A program made the translations under genes and the position numbers. From Xanthomonas hyacinthi (GTDB taxonomy: Bacteria; Pseudomonadota; Gammaproteobacteria; Xanthomonadales; Xanthomonadaceae), in contig NZ_CP043476.1 in assembly GCF_009769165.1 (NCBI RefSeq), positions 124,001 to 188,000 on the forward strand: a DNA stretch of 64,000 nucleotides, written 5' to 3'. Of the stretch, positions 14,255-22,895 are shown piece after piece. Position 1 is the first letter of the stretch, and each line of letters opens with the position of its first letter. A model generated the notes under the pieces. That model worked only from the letters and a program-made list of their open reading frames with translations. It did not search any database and was not told where the DNA came from.

Positions 14255-17200
14255 TCAATCCCCTTTCTTCACTTCGCGCCAAGAGACACGCCCGACATTG
14301 CGAGCCTCCGGGATTTTCAAATTCGCCATGCTGCCTGATGAACCGCCAACCGTCACCAAGCCATTCAGCAGGCTTGGCTGGGTTGTCATGCCTATGCCCG
14401 GATTGACTGAACCGACAGGAAGCTTGGTTCCGCTACCCGACGCCAGCGTGTCATCACTGAAATTACCATTGCCGTTGGCATCGAAGAACGGTGAACTTGT
14501 GCCAGTGCCAGTGAATGCGTCCAGCGCATTCAGATAACCGATGCCGTCTGGGGTGCACGCGCTGGCGGTCGGGATCACGCTGGAGAACACCAGCACATCG
14601 CTAAGGAGTTGCGGACCGCTGACGACGCGCTCCCCTTCAACCGTTCCGTTCGGTGGCGTCAACAGGTCCACATACCACCCCTTGGACCCGGCAGGCAACG
14701 CTGCGTTTGCCTGGAACGAGCGCAGCCCGCTCGAGGTCACCACCAACGAGCGTGATGTCAAGTTGGCTGCCGTGCCAGAACGCGACTTCGCCGTGCCATC
14801 GTCAACAAAGCCGTAGATGGTCTGTACCGCCTTGTTGGTCATGTCGCCGCTGGTCATCAGCCGGCCCGTGCCGAAGAACACCCATGTCTGGTACGTGGTC
14901 GGATGCATCGCAACGGTGAGCCCGCCGGTGATTGGCTGCCGAGTTGCGGGCGTGGCACCGGTGTAGGTCGCGCTGAAGATCGGCGCATTGCCGGAGACGC
15001 CCCAGCTGGCAGACGTTGTCGCGCTCAAGTTGAACTTCCAGACGTTGCCCAGCATGTCGCCCGCGTAAACGTAATCCACGGTACCGCTGCCGTCTGCATC
15101 CCAGCCAACCGATTCGGATAACCCATTGGAATCGGCAGAGTCGGTCACAGCCGAGCCGATACCGGTATCGATTTTCCTGATCAGCGCGCCCGTATCAAGA
15201 TTGTAGATGAACAGCACGGCGCGGCCGTTGGTGCTATTGAGCCCATTACTCACAATCAGCGCGGTAACGCCGTTGTTGAGCTTGGTGATGAAAGGCCTGG
15301 CCTGCACCAAGCCCATGTCGGCGTCGGAAGTCCCCGCTTCCCACTTGAAATTGGCGGCAGTGAAGGCAGCTGGATTGGTCACGTCTAGCGCGAACAATCC
15401 CTTGCCCCCCTTGCCGAGCGCTGCGACCAAGATGTTCTTGTTCGGCGTCTGGGTACGACTGGATGCCACGACCGGACCATCGACAAAGAACCGGTGCGCG
15501 TAATCGGGTCGACTCAAAGTGTTCAGATTGGCCAAACTGATGCCGCTTGGAATGAAGCCAAACAGCTCGACACCGGATGCTGCATTGAACGCGTGCAACA
15601 TGCCGTCGTTGGCGCCGACGTACAAGGTATCGGTGTCGCTGACGTATGCCGGCGATGAGCTCACGATATCGCCTAGCACCTGGACACGATTACGCAGGGA
15701 CCCGCCATTTTGTAGTTCCAGCGTGCGGGTACCACTGATGTAGGCTGCATTCTCAGCGCCGGTCACCGGGTAATTCGTGGTCCCTACCCGTTCCAATGCG
15801 GCAGTCTGTGCGGCGGTCGGAAAGACCGCGCCGGCGGTCCCGTCGGATGTGAATATCTTGCGATTGGTGGCCGGAATGCGCTCGGATGCTCGCCAGCTCG
15901 CCGTCGTGGCGACCCCACTGGCGCTCACTGCGTACGCGGCGACATCGCCGGTCCACAAACCGGACTTGTAGGTCGCCTGAAACAGGCGAGTGCCTGAATT
16001 CAGCGACGTGGAGCTGGCCGAAACGTTCGAGAACGAGCCGGTGCGCTCCGTAATCGCTGACAGCGCCGAGGTGATGCCCTGAACAAAGCCATCCGGATCA
16101 GTCGCCACCACAAAATCGCCGCGACCGTTAATCGTCGCATGCCACAGGTCGTCGATGTTGACGATACTATTGTTACTGGTCGCCGGCCACGACTTGGTAC
16201 CGGCGGTAATGGCAGGAAGGTCAGTTGCCGGATTCAACGTACCCTTCTCGCCGATCGAAATACCGAAGGTCACCATATGCTGCCAAAATGCCGGGTCGGC
16301 ATTAGTGGTCGGAACATTGTTCTCCATATCCGTGCGCAGGTCGTTTTTCCAGTAGCGCATGGCCACGTCGGCCAGATTGCCTTGCCCACCATAACTGTCC
16401 GCACTGGCATACGGGCGCACAGGCTCATAGGTATAGCTATCGTTGTTGGCGTTGGTAATCGTCGCGCCCGCGACATTATCCTGCTCGCCCGACTGGCCGG
16501 TGTAATTGGATTCGTTCCAGTAACCGTCAGTGGTGAGGATCGTGAAGTTTTGCCGGCAGGTGTACTGGTCAGCGCCGGACTGAGGGCCGTAGGCGCCACT
16601 TGCCGAGCCCGAGCTGAAGTACTCGCCTGCACGCGTCAGCGCACCGCGCAGCGGCGTCGTCGAACTGGTTCCTGGGACTGTATAGAGTCGATCGAACCAC
16701 TGGGTCCGATTATTATTATCCCCATTGACTCCGCTCGGGTCGTCGAACAATCCGTCGTTGCGAGAAACGGGAATCGGCGCGCTTTCGGTGATGCTATTGC
16801 TTGAAGCACCAGCACCCTTATTGATGGTACGAAAGCCGACACGAATATTGCTACCCAGCGAACTAAACGCCTTGCCGGCCCCCGCCTTGGCGATCTTGGC
16901 CCGGGTACGGTGATAGGAGTACCAGATGGCGTAGTTGGTGCGCTCCGCAGCTTCGGTACGAAGCCCACCCAATGGGGTGAGATTGATGCAGCCGCGCCAG
17001 GCAAGGGTGTTGGCCTTGGTATCGGTGGAGCACCCCATGCTCCCGGCGTTGCTGGGGGTATTGCTCTTGGTATAGGTCTCGTATGTCGCCTGGTAGATCT
17101 TGCTGTCCGTAAGAATCTGATAACGATAGTAGTTTGCGGGATTCGCCAAATAAGTCTCGCTTGTCGCCGACGTATCCTTCGGAACGTAGAACGTCTGAAC

Positions 17201-17623
17201 CGCACTGGCGAGGTTGATCGTCGTCCCCCTCGCCAGCGCGGCATCGCTGTAGACGCTGCCATATGTCGCGGCATCGGTTCTCAGCGTTCCGGTGGAATCC
17301 ACCCAGGGCGTGTAGGTCGTCGCGGGGTTGTAGTAAATCGTGTTGCGCGTATACGCCTGGCTGGCGATGTTCGGCGACGACGTCGCAGGCACGGCGTCCG
17401 GCATATACGTGCTCGACATCGAACCCGAATCATCGAGGATGAATAGAACGTTCGGCGGAATCCTGGCGCCCGTGGTAAGCGGCTCGGTTGGAAGCGTAAT
17501 GGCAGCATTTACTGGGATCGCCAGCAATGTCGCAAAGTAGGCGCACAGCACCGGAGTGACGCGTTTGAGCAGGCGCCGGTGCCATAAGCGCTGTGGGTTT
17601 TTGTTGGACCGAGGCCTACACAT
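14255..17623 (-). CDS. pilY1: type IV pilus tip adhesin/assembly factor PilY1
   Basis: ATG 17623 is preferred over upstream codons because it lies 11 bases past pilX and is followed by an export signal (VLCAYFATLLAIPVNAAI). The ~1,122-residue protein starts with a von Willebrand A-like region whose MIDAS motif is LFILDDSGSMSS (about residues 60-71). The C-terminal half is the PilY1 beta-propeller, with the calcium-binding loop DADGSGTVDYVYAGD and a later acidic loop FFDANGNGNFSDD. PilY1 sits at the pilus tip, promotes extension and antagonises retraction in a Ca-dependent way. It has the usual place between pilX and pilE. Confidence 0.93.
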   Translation of the reverse strand: MCRPRSNKNPQRLWHRRLLKRVTPVLCAYFATLLAIPVNAAITLPTEPLTTGARIPPNVLFILDDSGSMSSTYMPDAVPATSSPNIASQAYTRNTIYYNPATTYTPWVDSTGTLRTDAATYGSVYSDAALARGTTINLASAVQTFYVPKDTSATSETYLANPANYYRYQILTDSKIYQATYETYTKSNTPSNAGSMGCSTDTKANTLAWRGCINLTPLGGLRTEAAERTNYAIWYSYHRTRAKIAKAGAGKAFSSLGSNIRVGFRTINKGAGASSNSITESAPIPVSRNDGLFDDPSGVNGDNNNRTQWFDRLYTVPGTSSTTPLRGALTRAGEYFSSGSASGAYGPQSGADQYTCRQNFTILTTDGYWNESNYTGQSGEQDNVAGATITNANNDSYTYEPVRPYASADSYGGQGNLADVAMRYWKNDLRTDMENNVPTTNADPAFWQHMVTFGISIGEKGTLNPATDLPAITAGTKSWPATSNNSIVNIDDLWHATINGRGDFVVATDPDGFVQGITSALSAITERTGSFSNVSASSTSLNSGTRLFQATYKSGLWTGDVAAYAVSASGVATTASWRASERIPATNRKIFTSDGTAGAVFPTAAQTAALERVGTTNYPVTGAENAAYISGTRTLELQNGGSLRNRVQVLGDIVSSSPAYVSDTDTLYVGANDGMLHAFNAASGVELFGFIPSGISLANLNTLSRPDYAHRFFVDGPVVASSRTQTPNKNILVAALGKGGKGLFALDVTNPAAFTAANFKWEAGTSDADMGLVQARPFITKLNNGVTALIVSNGLNSTNGRAVLFIYNLDTGALIRKIDTGIGSAVTDSADSNGLSESVGWDADGSGTVDYVYAGDMLGNVWKFNLSATTSASWGVSGNAPIFSATYTGATPATRQPITGGLTVAMHPTTYQTWVFFGTGRLMTSGDMTNKAVQTIYGFVDDGTAKSRSGTAANLTSRSLVVTSSGLRSFQANAALPAGSKGWYVDLLTPPNGTVEGERVVSGPQLLSDVLVFSSVIPTASACTPDGIGYLNALDAFTGTGTSSPFFDANGNGNFSDDTLASGSGTKLPVGSVNPGIGMTTQPSLLNGLVTVGGSSGSMANLKIPEARNVGRVSWREVKKGD

Positions 17624-17634
17624 GGCGAACTCCG

Positions 17635-18165
17635 TTACTGAACGATGTAGTTGGTCTGCAGCATCACGGTCGCGCGTCCCTCTGCCTCGGCGAGTGCGGT
17701 GATGCGGAAGCGAGGCGCGAGACACTGCGCGTCGATCGGGATCTTGCGATCACAACCTGGCCACGTGGGTGCATCTCCTAGGTACTCGATGATGTACTTG
17801 GCGTTCGGCATCGGCACCCCGTCCTGCGCCAAGTTATTACTCGCGGCCTGCCAGTCGGTGAAGCTGGTATTGAGCCAACGATCGGCGTCGGTCGCGACAG
17901 GCGAGCTGCAAACTCCTTGCGCACAGCCCGAGGACGGCACCGCACTGCTGGCCGTGACTTTCGCTACAGCTTCCGCCTGCCGCAGCGCCGACTCCGCCGC
18001 CTGGAACCCCAAGCTGCGGTCGTAGAGGTTGGCACTCATGCGCTCCTCCAACGTGGTGTTGCGCAGCACCGCCAGGCCAAGCAGCGTCATCACCAGAAGC
18101 AAAATCAATACGACGACTAGTGAGGCACCACGCTCGGCGGCTAAAAAACGGAGGCTTGGGCTCAT
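17635..18165 (-). CDS. pilX: type IV pilus minor pilin PilX
   Basis: 176 residues. A short leader ending AERGASLVVVLILLLVMTLLG provides the class III signal/transmembrane helix; the hydrophobic stretch is followed by RNTTLEERMSANLYDRSLGF, typical of PilX. The conserved prepilin Glu-5 is absent, as in many PilX proteins. The start overlaps the pilW stop by 4 bp. PilX joins PilV, PilW and FimT in priming pilus assembly and helps display PilY1. Confidence 0.9.
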   Translation of the reverse strand: MSPSLRFLAAERGASLVVVLILLLVMTLLGLAVLRNTTLEERMSANLYDRSLGFQAAESALRQAEAVAKVTASSAVPSSGCAQGVCSSPVATDADRWLNTSFTDWQAASNNLAQDGVPMPNAKYIIEYLGDAPTWPGCDRKIPIDAQCLAPRFRITALAEAEGRATVMLQTNYIVQ

Positions 18166-19160
18166 GGATTGCGGTTCCGTAGGCTGACGACATGGATCAA
18201 CTGGCGTTGGATTGCCTGGCCGCCAGTTCCGGTCCCATCGGTACTGACAAGCTGCAGAGTGATGCGCGCGGCGGTGACATTCGCCCAGTCGCCGGCAGCG
18301 AGCGCCGTCGCCGCCCGGTAACTGCTCTGCCCACTAACCAGATACAGGACGCTAAGGTTGCTGACGCCTTCGGCGACCTCCTGTGTGGTCACCGTGCCAT
18401 TGGCGGTGGCAACCTGCTGATACAGCGATGGCCCGTTGGCGCCGTTGCCGATGTACCACCGCGTCGCGTGCAACCTGACCACCACGGCGCTCGGCGCGGC
18501 GTAGGTGAACACGGTACCCGCGCCACAGCTCAACGGCACTCCGAGTCCCGTGGTGCAATTGCCGGGGGTGCCCCCAGCAGCATGGAAAATGTTCTGCCCA
18601 GCGACGCTGGACACCTGGAAAATCGACGCCTGCCGAGAATCGCATGCCACCGCCAAGTCGCCAGAGGCAATGCCGTGGCTCGCGGTATTAACGGTGAATT
18701 TGGCCCCGACCGGGTCATGGACGGAGATCGTGGCGGCGTTTTCGTCCGCAGCGAACAACTGCAGGACCTCGGTATTCGTCACGCGTTGCGTACTGCCGCT
18801 ACCGGTAGCAAGACCGGTCGCCACCTCCGTTGGGCCGTAGCCGCGGAACGCATCGCCCCACTGGTTGATATTGCTCCACCAGTTCGACGCGGAGCTGTTG
18901 AGCACGTTCGCCAGCGGCAGGTTATTGACGCAGGGATTCCCTGCGGCCTCGCGCACGTCACGCGACATCAGTTCGAACGCGGTACGCACCCCCTCTTGCA
19001 CCCTGCCAAGGTTTTCGGTGGCGCTATAGGTTTGGCGGTTGGAAATGAATATGCCGATCGCCGCTCCGACCACAAGCAATCCGAGCACCATTGCAATCAT
19101 CAATTCCACCAGGCTGAAGCCGGCCCCCTTACACGGCAGTCCCCCACGCATCGCCCTCAT
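18162..19160 (-). CDS. pilW: type IV pilus minor pilin PilW
   Basis: 332 residues, normal for PilW. The leader ends GAGFSLVELMIAMVLGLLVV, with prepilin cleavage before FSLVE and Glu at +5, then SNRQTYSATENLGRVQEGVR typical of PilW. The large periplasmic domain contains several cysteines. It overlaps pilV and pilX by 4 bp each (ATGA), showing strict translational coupling within the minor-pilin operon. Confidence 0.92.
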   Translation of the reverse strand: MRAMRGGLPCKGAGFSLVELMIAMVLGLLVVGAAIGIFISNRQTYSATENLGRVQEGVRTAFELMSRDVREAAGNPCVNNLPLANVLNSSASNWWSNINQWGDAFRGYGPTEVATGLATGSGSTQRVTNTEVLQLFAADENAATISVHDPVGAKFTVNTASHGIASGDLAVACDSRQASIFQVSSVAGQNIFHAAGGTPGNCTTGLGVPLSCGAGTVFTYAAPSAVVVRLHATRWYIGNGANGPSLYQQVATANGTVTTQEVAEGVSNLSVLYLVSGQSSYRAATALAAGDWANVTAARITLQLVSTDGTGTGGQAIQRQLIHVVSLRNRNP

Positions 19161-19651
19161 AATTGAACCTTGGTCAAGAATGTCTGCGTGGCACTGCCCT
19201 GAGCGAGCTGGCCGTTACCTGCGTTGGTAGCGCGACTGTCGTCCCAACGCAGACCGATCTCGCAAACGCCGCCGTTGCAGTTGATGCTGCCGCAGGCGGC
19301 TTGATCGGCCGTACCGTCAACCCCCAGTGTCGCACGCCAGCCTTTGACCCATTGGGCCTGATCGAGCGCCGCCAGCGATCCGTTGCCGTTGGTCGCGCAC
19401 AGGTAACCGGCCGTGTTGTAGGTACCGGCAAGCGCCGCGTCGCGGTTGGCGCGCATCGCGTCCAGCATGGTGTAGGTGGAGATTACCGCCTGGCTACGCT
19501 CCAGCGAGCTTTGACTGTTGCGTAGGGCCGTGGCCTGCATTGCGGCAACGCCGAGCAGACCGATCGCCATGACCAGCACCGAGATCATCACTTCGATCAG
19601 GGAGGCACCGCTCTGGCTGGGCGCTCCCCTGGTGGAGAATGCGGATGTCAT
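19157..19651 (-). CDS. pilV: type IV pilus minor pilin PilV
   Basis: ATG 19651 (MTSAFSTRGAPSQSGASLIE) is 20 bases past the fimT stop; a longer frame upstream overlaps fimT and is not supported. The prepilin segment is GASLIEVMISVLVMAIGLLG with Glu at mature position 5, as in PilV. The mature domain of ~145 residues holds paired cysteines (ACGSINCNGGVC). PilV is a component of the minor-pilin priming complex in the inner membrane. Confidence 0.9.
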   Translation of the reverse strand: MTSAFSTRGAPSQSGASLIEVMISVLVMAIGLLGVAAMQATALRNSQSSLERSQAVISTYTMLDAMRANRDAALAGTYNTAGYLCATNGNGSLAALDQAQWVKGWRATLGVDGTADQAACGSINCNGGVCEIGLRWDDSRATNAGNGQLAQGSATQTFLTKVQL

Positions 19652-19671
19652 TTTTATCCTCTTGCGGGCAT

Positions 19672-20214
19672 TCACTGACAGGTGGCCGACTGCTGCCGCA
19701 CCGCTACGCGGGAGCCGTTGGCCAGAGTGACGACACGGGCATTTTCTGAAGGCCGCTGGGTGTTCATGCACACGGTGACCGCGGCGGTGGCCAGCATCCC
19801 GTCGCTACCGCGCGCCAAACCATCCGAACTGAAGGTAATTTCCGAGACGTCGCTGCTTATCGCGGTCCTGCCGCTGCTCGTCGTGTCGCGGAGCACTTCG
19901 CCACTGCCATTGATCCGCGTGATCCATCGCCCCCAACCGGCGGCAGCGGAACAGGCGGCACCATCGACCGACGGACACAGGGTGACCTTGCGGTTGAGCC
20001 GGATCGATTCGGAACGGGTGTACTGAAGCGAAGCGACCAACTCGTTGGCCTGGCTGGTCAGCCGGCTGCCGTTGATCAGCGCAGTAAAGCTGGGCACCGC
20101 GATCGCCAACAGCACCGCCGCCACCGCGATGGTGGTCATCAGCTCAATCAGACTGAAACCGACAGACCGCCTAGCCGACGGTCGCGGCGCCCCTCTGCCG
20201 CTACACTTGTGCAT
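19672..20214 (-). CDS. fimT: type IV pilus minor pilin FimT (GspH family)
   Basis: 180 residues. The leader is cut before FSLIELMTTIAVAAVLLAIA, followed by VPSFTALINGSRLTSQANEL, the GspH/FimT signature. The C-terminal region (NTQRPSENARVVTLANGSRV...TC) with a terminal cysteine fits FimT proteins, some of which bind DNA during natural transformation. A Trp/Arg pair (RWITRINGSG) is in the expected loop. First gene of the fimT-pilV-W-X-Y1-pilE operon; its promoter must lie in 20,215-20,354, shared with the divergent kinase. Confidence 0.9.
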   Translation of the reverse strand: MHKCSGRGAPRPSARRSVGFSLIELMTTIAVAAVLLAIAVPSFTALINGSRLTSQANELVASLQYTRSESIRLNRKVTLCPSVDGAACSAAAGWGRWITRINGSGEVLRDTTSSGRTAISSDVSEITFSSDGLARGSDGMLATAAVTVCMNTQRPSENARVVTLANGSRVAVRQQSATCQ

Positions 20215-20354
20215 AGGAGATCCCCGTCCCCATTATGATGCGCACACCGTAGTACCTACACGCTTGGCAGCGCCAGCACATACCGACAAGCGGCCCCATC
20301 TTTGTCATAGACGGAACGCCAGTCGGCATTGCCCCCTCTCGCCCGGTAACCCGC

Positions 20355-21407
20355 ATGCTCGACCAGTCCCACCCTGCCCGCCCGTCGCCAGCCACTCCGC
20401 TCGATTTGTTATGGCAGGCGCCGGTGATCTCGTCGGTAGTGCTGACGGGCGAGATGCTGGCGGCTGTCCTGGCCCTCGCCCCGGGAGTCGCGGGCAGCCG
20501 CTGGATCCACTTTGGCCTGACCTCGCTGCTGATCCAATGGATCAGCTTGCTGACGCTGGCCACGCTGTATCTGCTGCGCAGCAAACTCGGCCGGCTGCGC
20601 CCCAACGCGATCGCCAACCTCGCCCTGTTGATCTTGCTTGCGGTCACCGCCGCAGTCTGCACCCTTGCGTGGGCGGTGCTGCGCCATCTGCTTCCACGTC
20701 ATGCGGACAGCGGGCTGGCGCTATGGCTACAGTTCAGCGGGATCGCGCTGACCGTGGGCCTCCTGGGGCTGACGGCACTCCAAAGCCACTGGAAGGCGCA
20801 GCAGCTTGCGGTACGCACCAAACAGGCAGAACTGGACGCACTGCAAGCGCGCATCCATCCGCATTTTCTGTTCAACACGCTCAATACAGGAGTTGCGTTG
20901 GTACATCAGCAACCGGAGGCGGCCGAGCGCCTGCTGCTGGACTTGGCCGATCTATTCCGAGCAGCGCTCGGGGGGCCCAGCGAAGTCAGTCTGGAGCATG
21001 AGTTGTCGCTCACCCGCCGCTACCTGGAGATCGAAACGCTGCGCTTCGGCGCGCGCCTACAGGTGACATGGCTGCTGCCCGCGCCGCTGCCCTTGATCCA
21101 GGTGCCGACGCTGGGAATCCAGACGCTGGCGGAGAACGCGATCCGGCACGGCGTCGAGCCGTCGGCCACCGGTGGCGTGGTGACCATCACCGTGCGCCGC
21201 GTCGACGGCATGCTGCAGGTTCGGGTCGCCAACGATTTGCCGACTACGCCGTCCAAGGACAGTACCGGCCATCGCATCGGCCTGAAGGCGGTACGCAGCC
21301 GGCTGCAGCATCTTACCGGCGGCGCGGGCCGAGTCGACACCATGATAGAGGATGGTCGCTACATAGCGACCATCACGCTGCCTGTGCCTCAAGGCGTCAG
21401 GCCATGA
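20355..21407 (+). CDS. LytS/AlgZ-type sensor histidine kinase
   Basis: 350 residues. Four membrane helices fill the first ~140 residues (ISSVVLTGEMLAAVLALAPG, FGLTSLLIQWISLLTLATLY, LALLILLAVTAAVCTLAWAV, LALWLQFSGIALTVGLLGL). The phosphoacceptor box is ARIHPHFLFNTLN, the HPHFLFN motif of the LytS/AlgZ/FimS family. The ATPase domain has the N-box LAENAIRHGVEP. These kinases usually act with an AlgR-type LytTR regulator, and AlgZ/R controls fimU-pilVWXY1Y2E in Pseudomonas. Here it is divergent from the minor-pilin operon, but no regulator gene follows: the next gene is ppnN on the opposite strand. Confidence 0.85.
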   Translation: MLDQSHPARPSPATPLDLLWQAPVISSVVLTGEMLAAVLALAPGVAGSRWIHFGLTSLLIQWISLLTLATLYLLRSKLGRLRPNAIANLALLILLAVTAAVCTLAWAVLRHLLPRHADSGLALWLQFSGIALTVGLLGLTALQSHWKAQQLAVRTKQAELDALQARIHPHFLFNTLNTGVALVHQQPEAAERLLLDLADLFRAALGGPSEVSLEHELSLTRRYLEIETLRFGARLQVTWLLPAPLPLIQVPTLGIQTLAENAIRHGVEPSATGGVVTITVRRVDGMLQVRVANDLPTTPSKDSTGHRIGLKAVRSRLQHLTGGAGRVDTMIEDGRYIATITLPVPQGVRP

Positions 21408-22785
21408 CCCGATAACAAGGCCGATACTCGCCGGAAATCTTCATCCGGCGCTGTTCGACGAAGGCGCGCAGCAGTTCGTCCAGAGCCTGCATCATGTCCG
21501 CGTCGCCGTGGATCTCGAATGGGCCGTACTGTTCGATGCGGCGCATGCCGTCTTCCTTGACGTTGCCGGCGACGATGCCGGAGAAGGCGCGGCGCAGGTC
21601 CGCCGCCAGCGCGTGTGGCGGACGCCCGTGATGCAGGTCGAGCGCGGCCATCGCCTCGTGGGTGGGCACGAACGGACGCTGGTATTCCAGCGGAATGTCC
21701 ACCGACCAGTTGAAGTAGAACGCGTCCTTCTGCTCCTTGCGGTGCATGCGCACCTGCTGGATGCCCTCGGCCATCTTGCGCGCCACCGCGATCGGGTCGC
21801 CGACCACGATCTGGTAGCGCGAGGTGGCCGCCTCGCCCAGGGTCAGGCGCAGGAAGCGGTCGATCTGCTCGAAGTACGGCGCGGCGATGGTCGGGCCGGT
21901 CAGGATCAGCGGGAACGGCAGGCCGCGGTTCTCGTCGCGCAGCAGGATGCCGAGCAGGTACAGGATCTCCTCGGCGGTGCCGACGCCGCCAGGGAACACG
22001 ATGATGCCATGGCCGATGCGGACGAAGGCCTCCAGGCGCTTCTCGATGTCCGGCATGATCACCAGATGGTTGACGATCGGGTTCGGCGACTCGGCGGCGA
22101 TGATGCCCGGCTCGGTGACGCCGATGTAGCGGTTGTCGTGCTTGCGCTGCTTGGCATGGGCGATGGTGGCGCCCTTCATCGGCCCCTTCATCGCGCCCGG
22201 GCCGCAGCCGGTGCAGATGTCCAGCCCGCGCAGGCCCAGCTCGTAGCCGACCTGCTTGGTGTACAGGTACTCGTCGCGCGAGATCGAATGCCCGCCCCAG
22301 CACACCACCAGGTTCGGATCGGCAGGCTGCAGGATGCGCGCGTTGCGCAGCTGCCCGAACACGGCGTTGGTGATGCCTTCGCTGGATTCCAGGTCCGCCG
22401 CCGAGTCGGGACCCAGTTCGATGGCCATGTAGGCCAGGTCGCGGACCACGGCGAACAGCAATTCGGCCACACCGTTGATGATCTTCCCTTCCACGAACGC
22501 CATCGCCGGCGCGCTGAGCAGGTCGATGCGCACGCCGCGGTCGCGCTGGGCGACCTGGATGTCGAAGTCGGGGTACAGGTCGCGCGCGGCGCGCGGGTCG
22601 TCGGAGGCGCTGCCGCTGGTCAGCACCGCCAGCGCGCAGCGCCGCAGCAGTTCGTGCAGACCGCCGCTGGAGGCATCGCGCAGGCGCGCCACTTCCGCGC
22701 GCGAGAGGATGTCCAGGCCGCCGCGCGGATAGATCCGCGCATCCACTACCGGCAGCGCCCGCGCCGCCGTATTGCTCGTCGTCAT
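21397..22785 (-). CDS. ppnN: nucleotide 5'-monophosphate nucleosidase PpnN (YgdH/LOG family)
   Basis: 462 residues, close to E. coli PpnN (454). PpnN hydrolyses nucleotide monophosphates to base and ribose 5-phosphate and is stimulated by (p)ppGpp. The LOG-family signature is present as GLDICTGCGPGAMKGPMKG and PGGVGTAEEILYLLGILL. The N-terminal domain (RGGLDILSRAEVARLRDASS) and C-terminal domain (EQYGPFEIHGDADMMQALDE) match the pppGpp-binding PpnN architecture rather than short cytokinin-activating LOG proteins. It converges with the kinase gene, overlapping its end by 11 bp. Monocistronic. Confidence 0.93.
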   Translation of the reverse strand: MTTSNTAARALPVVDARIYPRGGLDILSRAEVARLRDASSGGLHELLRRCALAVLTSGSASDDPRAARDLYPDFDIQVAQRDRGVRIDLLSAPAMAFVEGKIINGVAELLFAVVRDLAYMAIELGPDSAADLESSEGITNAVFGQLRNARILQPADPNLVVCWGGHSISRDEYLYTKQVGYELGLRGLDICTGCGPGAMKGPMKGATIAHAKQRKHDNRYIGVTEPGIIAAESPNPIVNHLVIMPDIEKRLEAFVRIGHGIIVFPGGVGTAEEILYLLGILLRDENRGLPFPLILTGPTIAAPYFEQIDRFLRLTLGEAATSRYQIVVGDPIAVARKMAEGIQQVRMHRKEQKDAFYFNWSVDIPLEYQRPFVPTHEAMAALDLHHGRPPHALAADLRRAFSGIVAGNVKEDGMRRIEQYGPFEIHGDADMMQALDELLRAFVEQRRMKISGEYRPCYRVMA

Positions 22786-22839
22786 ATCGAAATTCTTGTC
22801 GTTGTCGTCAGCGGCGACTTTAGCGTCAGCCCCCGCAAA

Positions 22840-22867
22840 AGAAAACGGCCGGGTCGCCCCGGCCGTT
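22840..22867 (-). terminator. rho-independent terminator of the Oar-like receptor gene
   Basis: Read on the minus strand, AACGGCCGGGG and CCCGGCCGTT form a GC-rich stem followed by TTCTTTT. It lies about 30 bases past the receptor stop. Confidence 0.8.
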
Positions 22868-22895
22868 CGCTTTCATACATGCATCGGCGCCGCGC

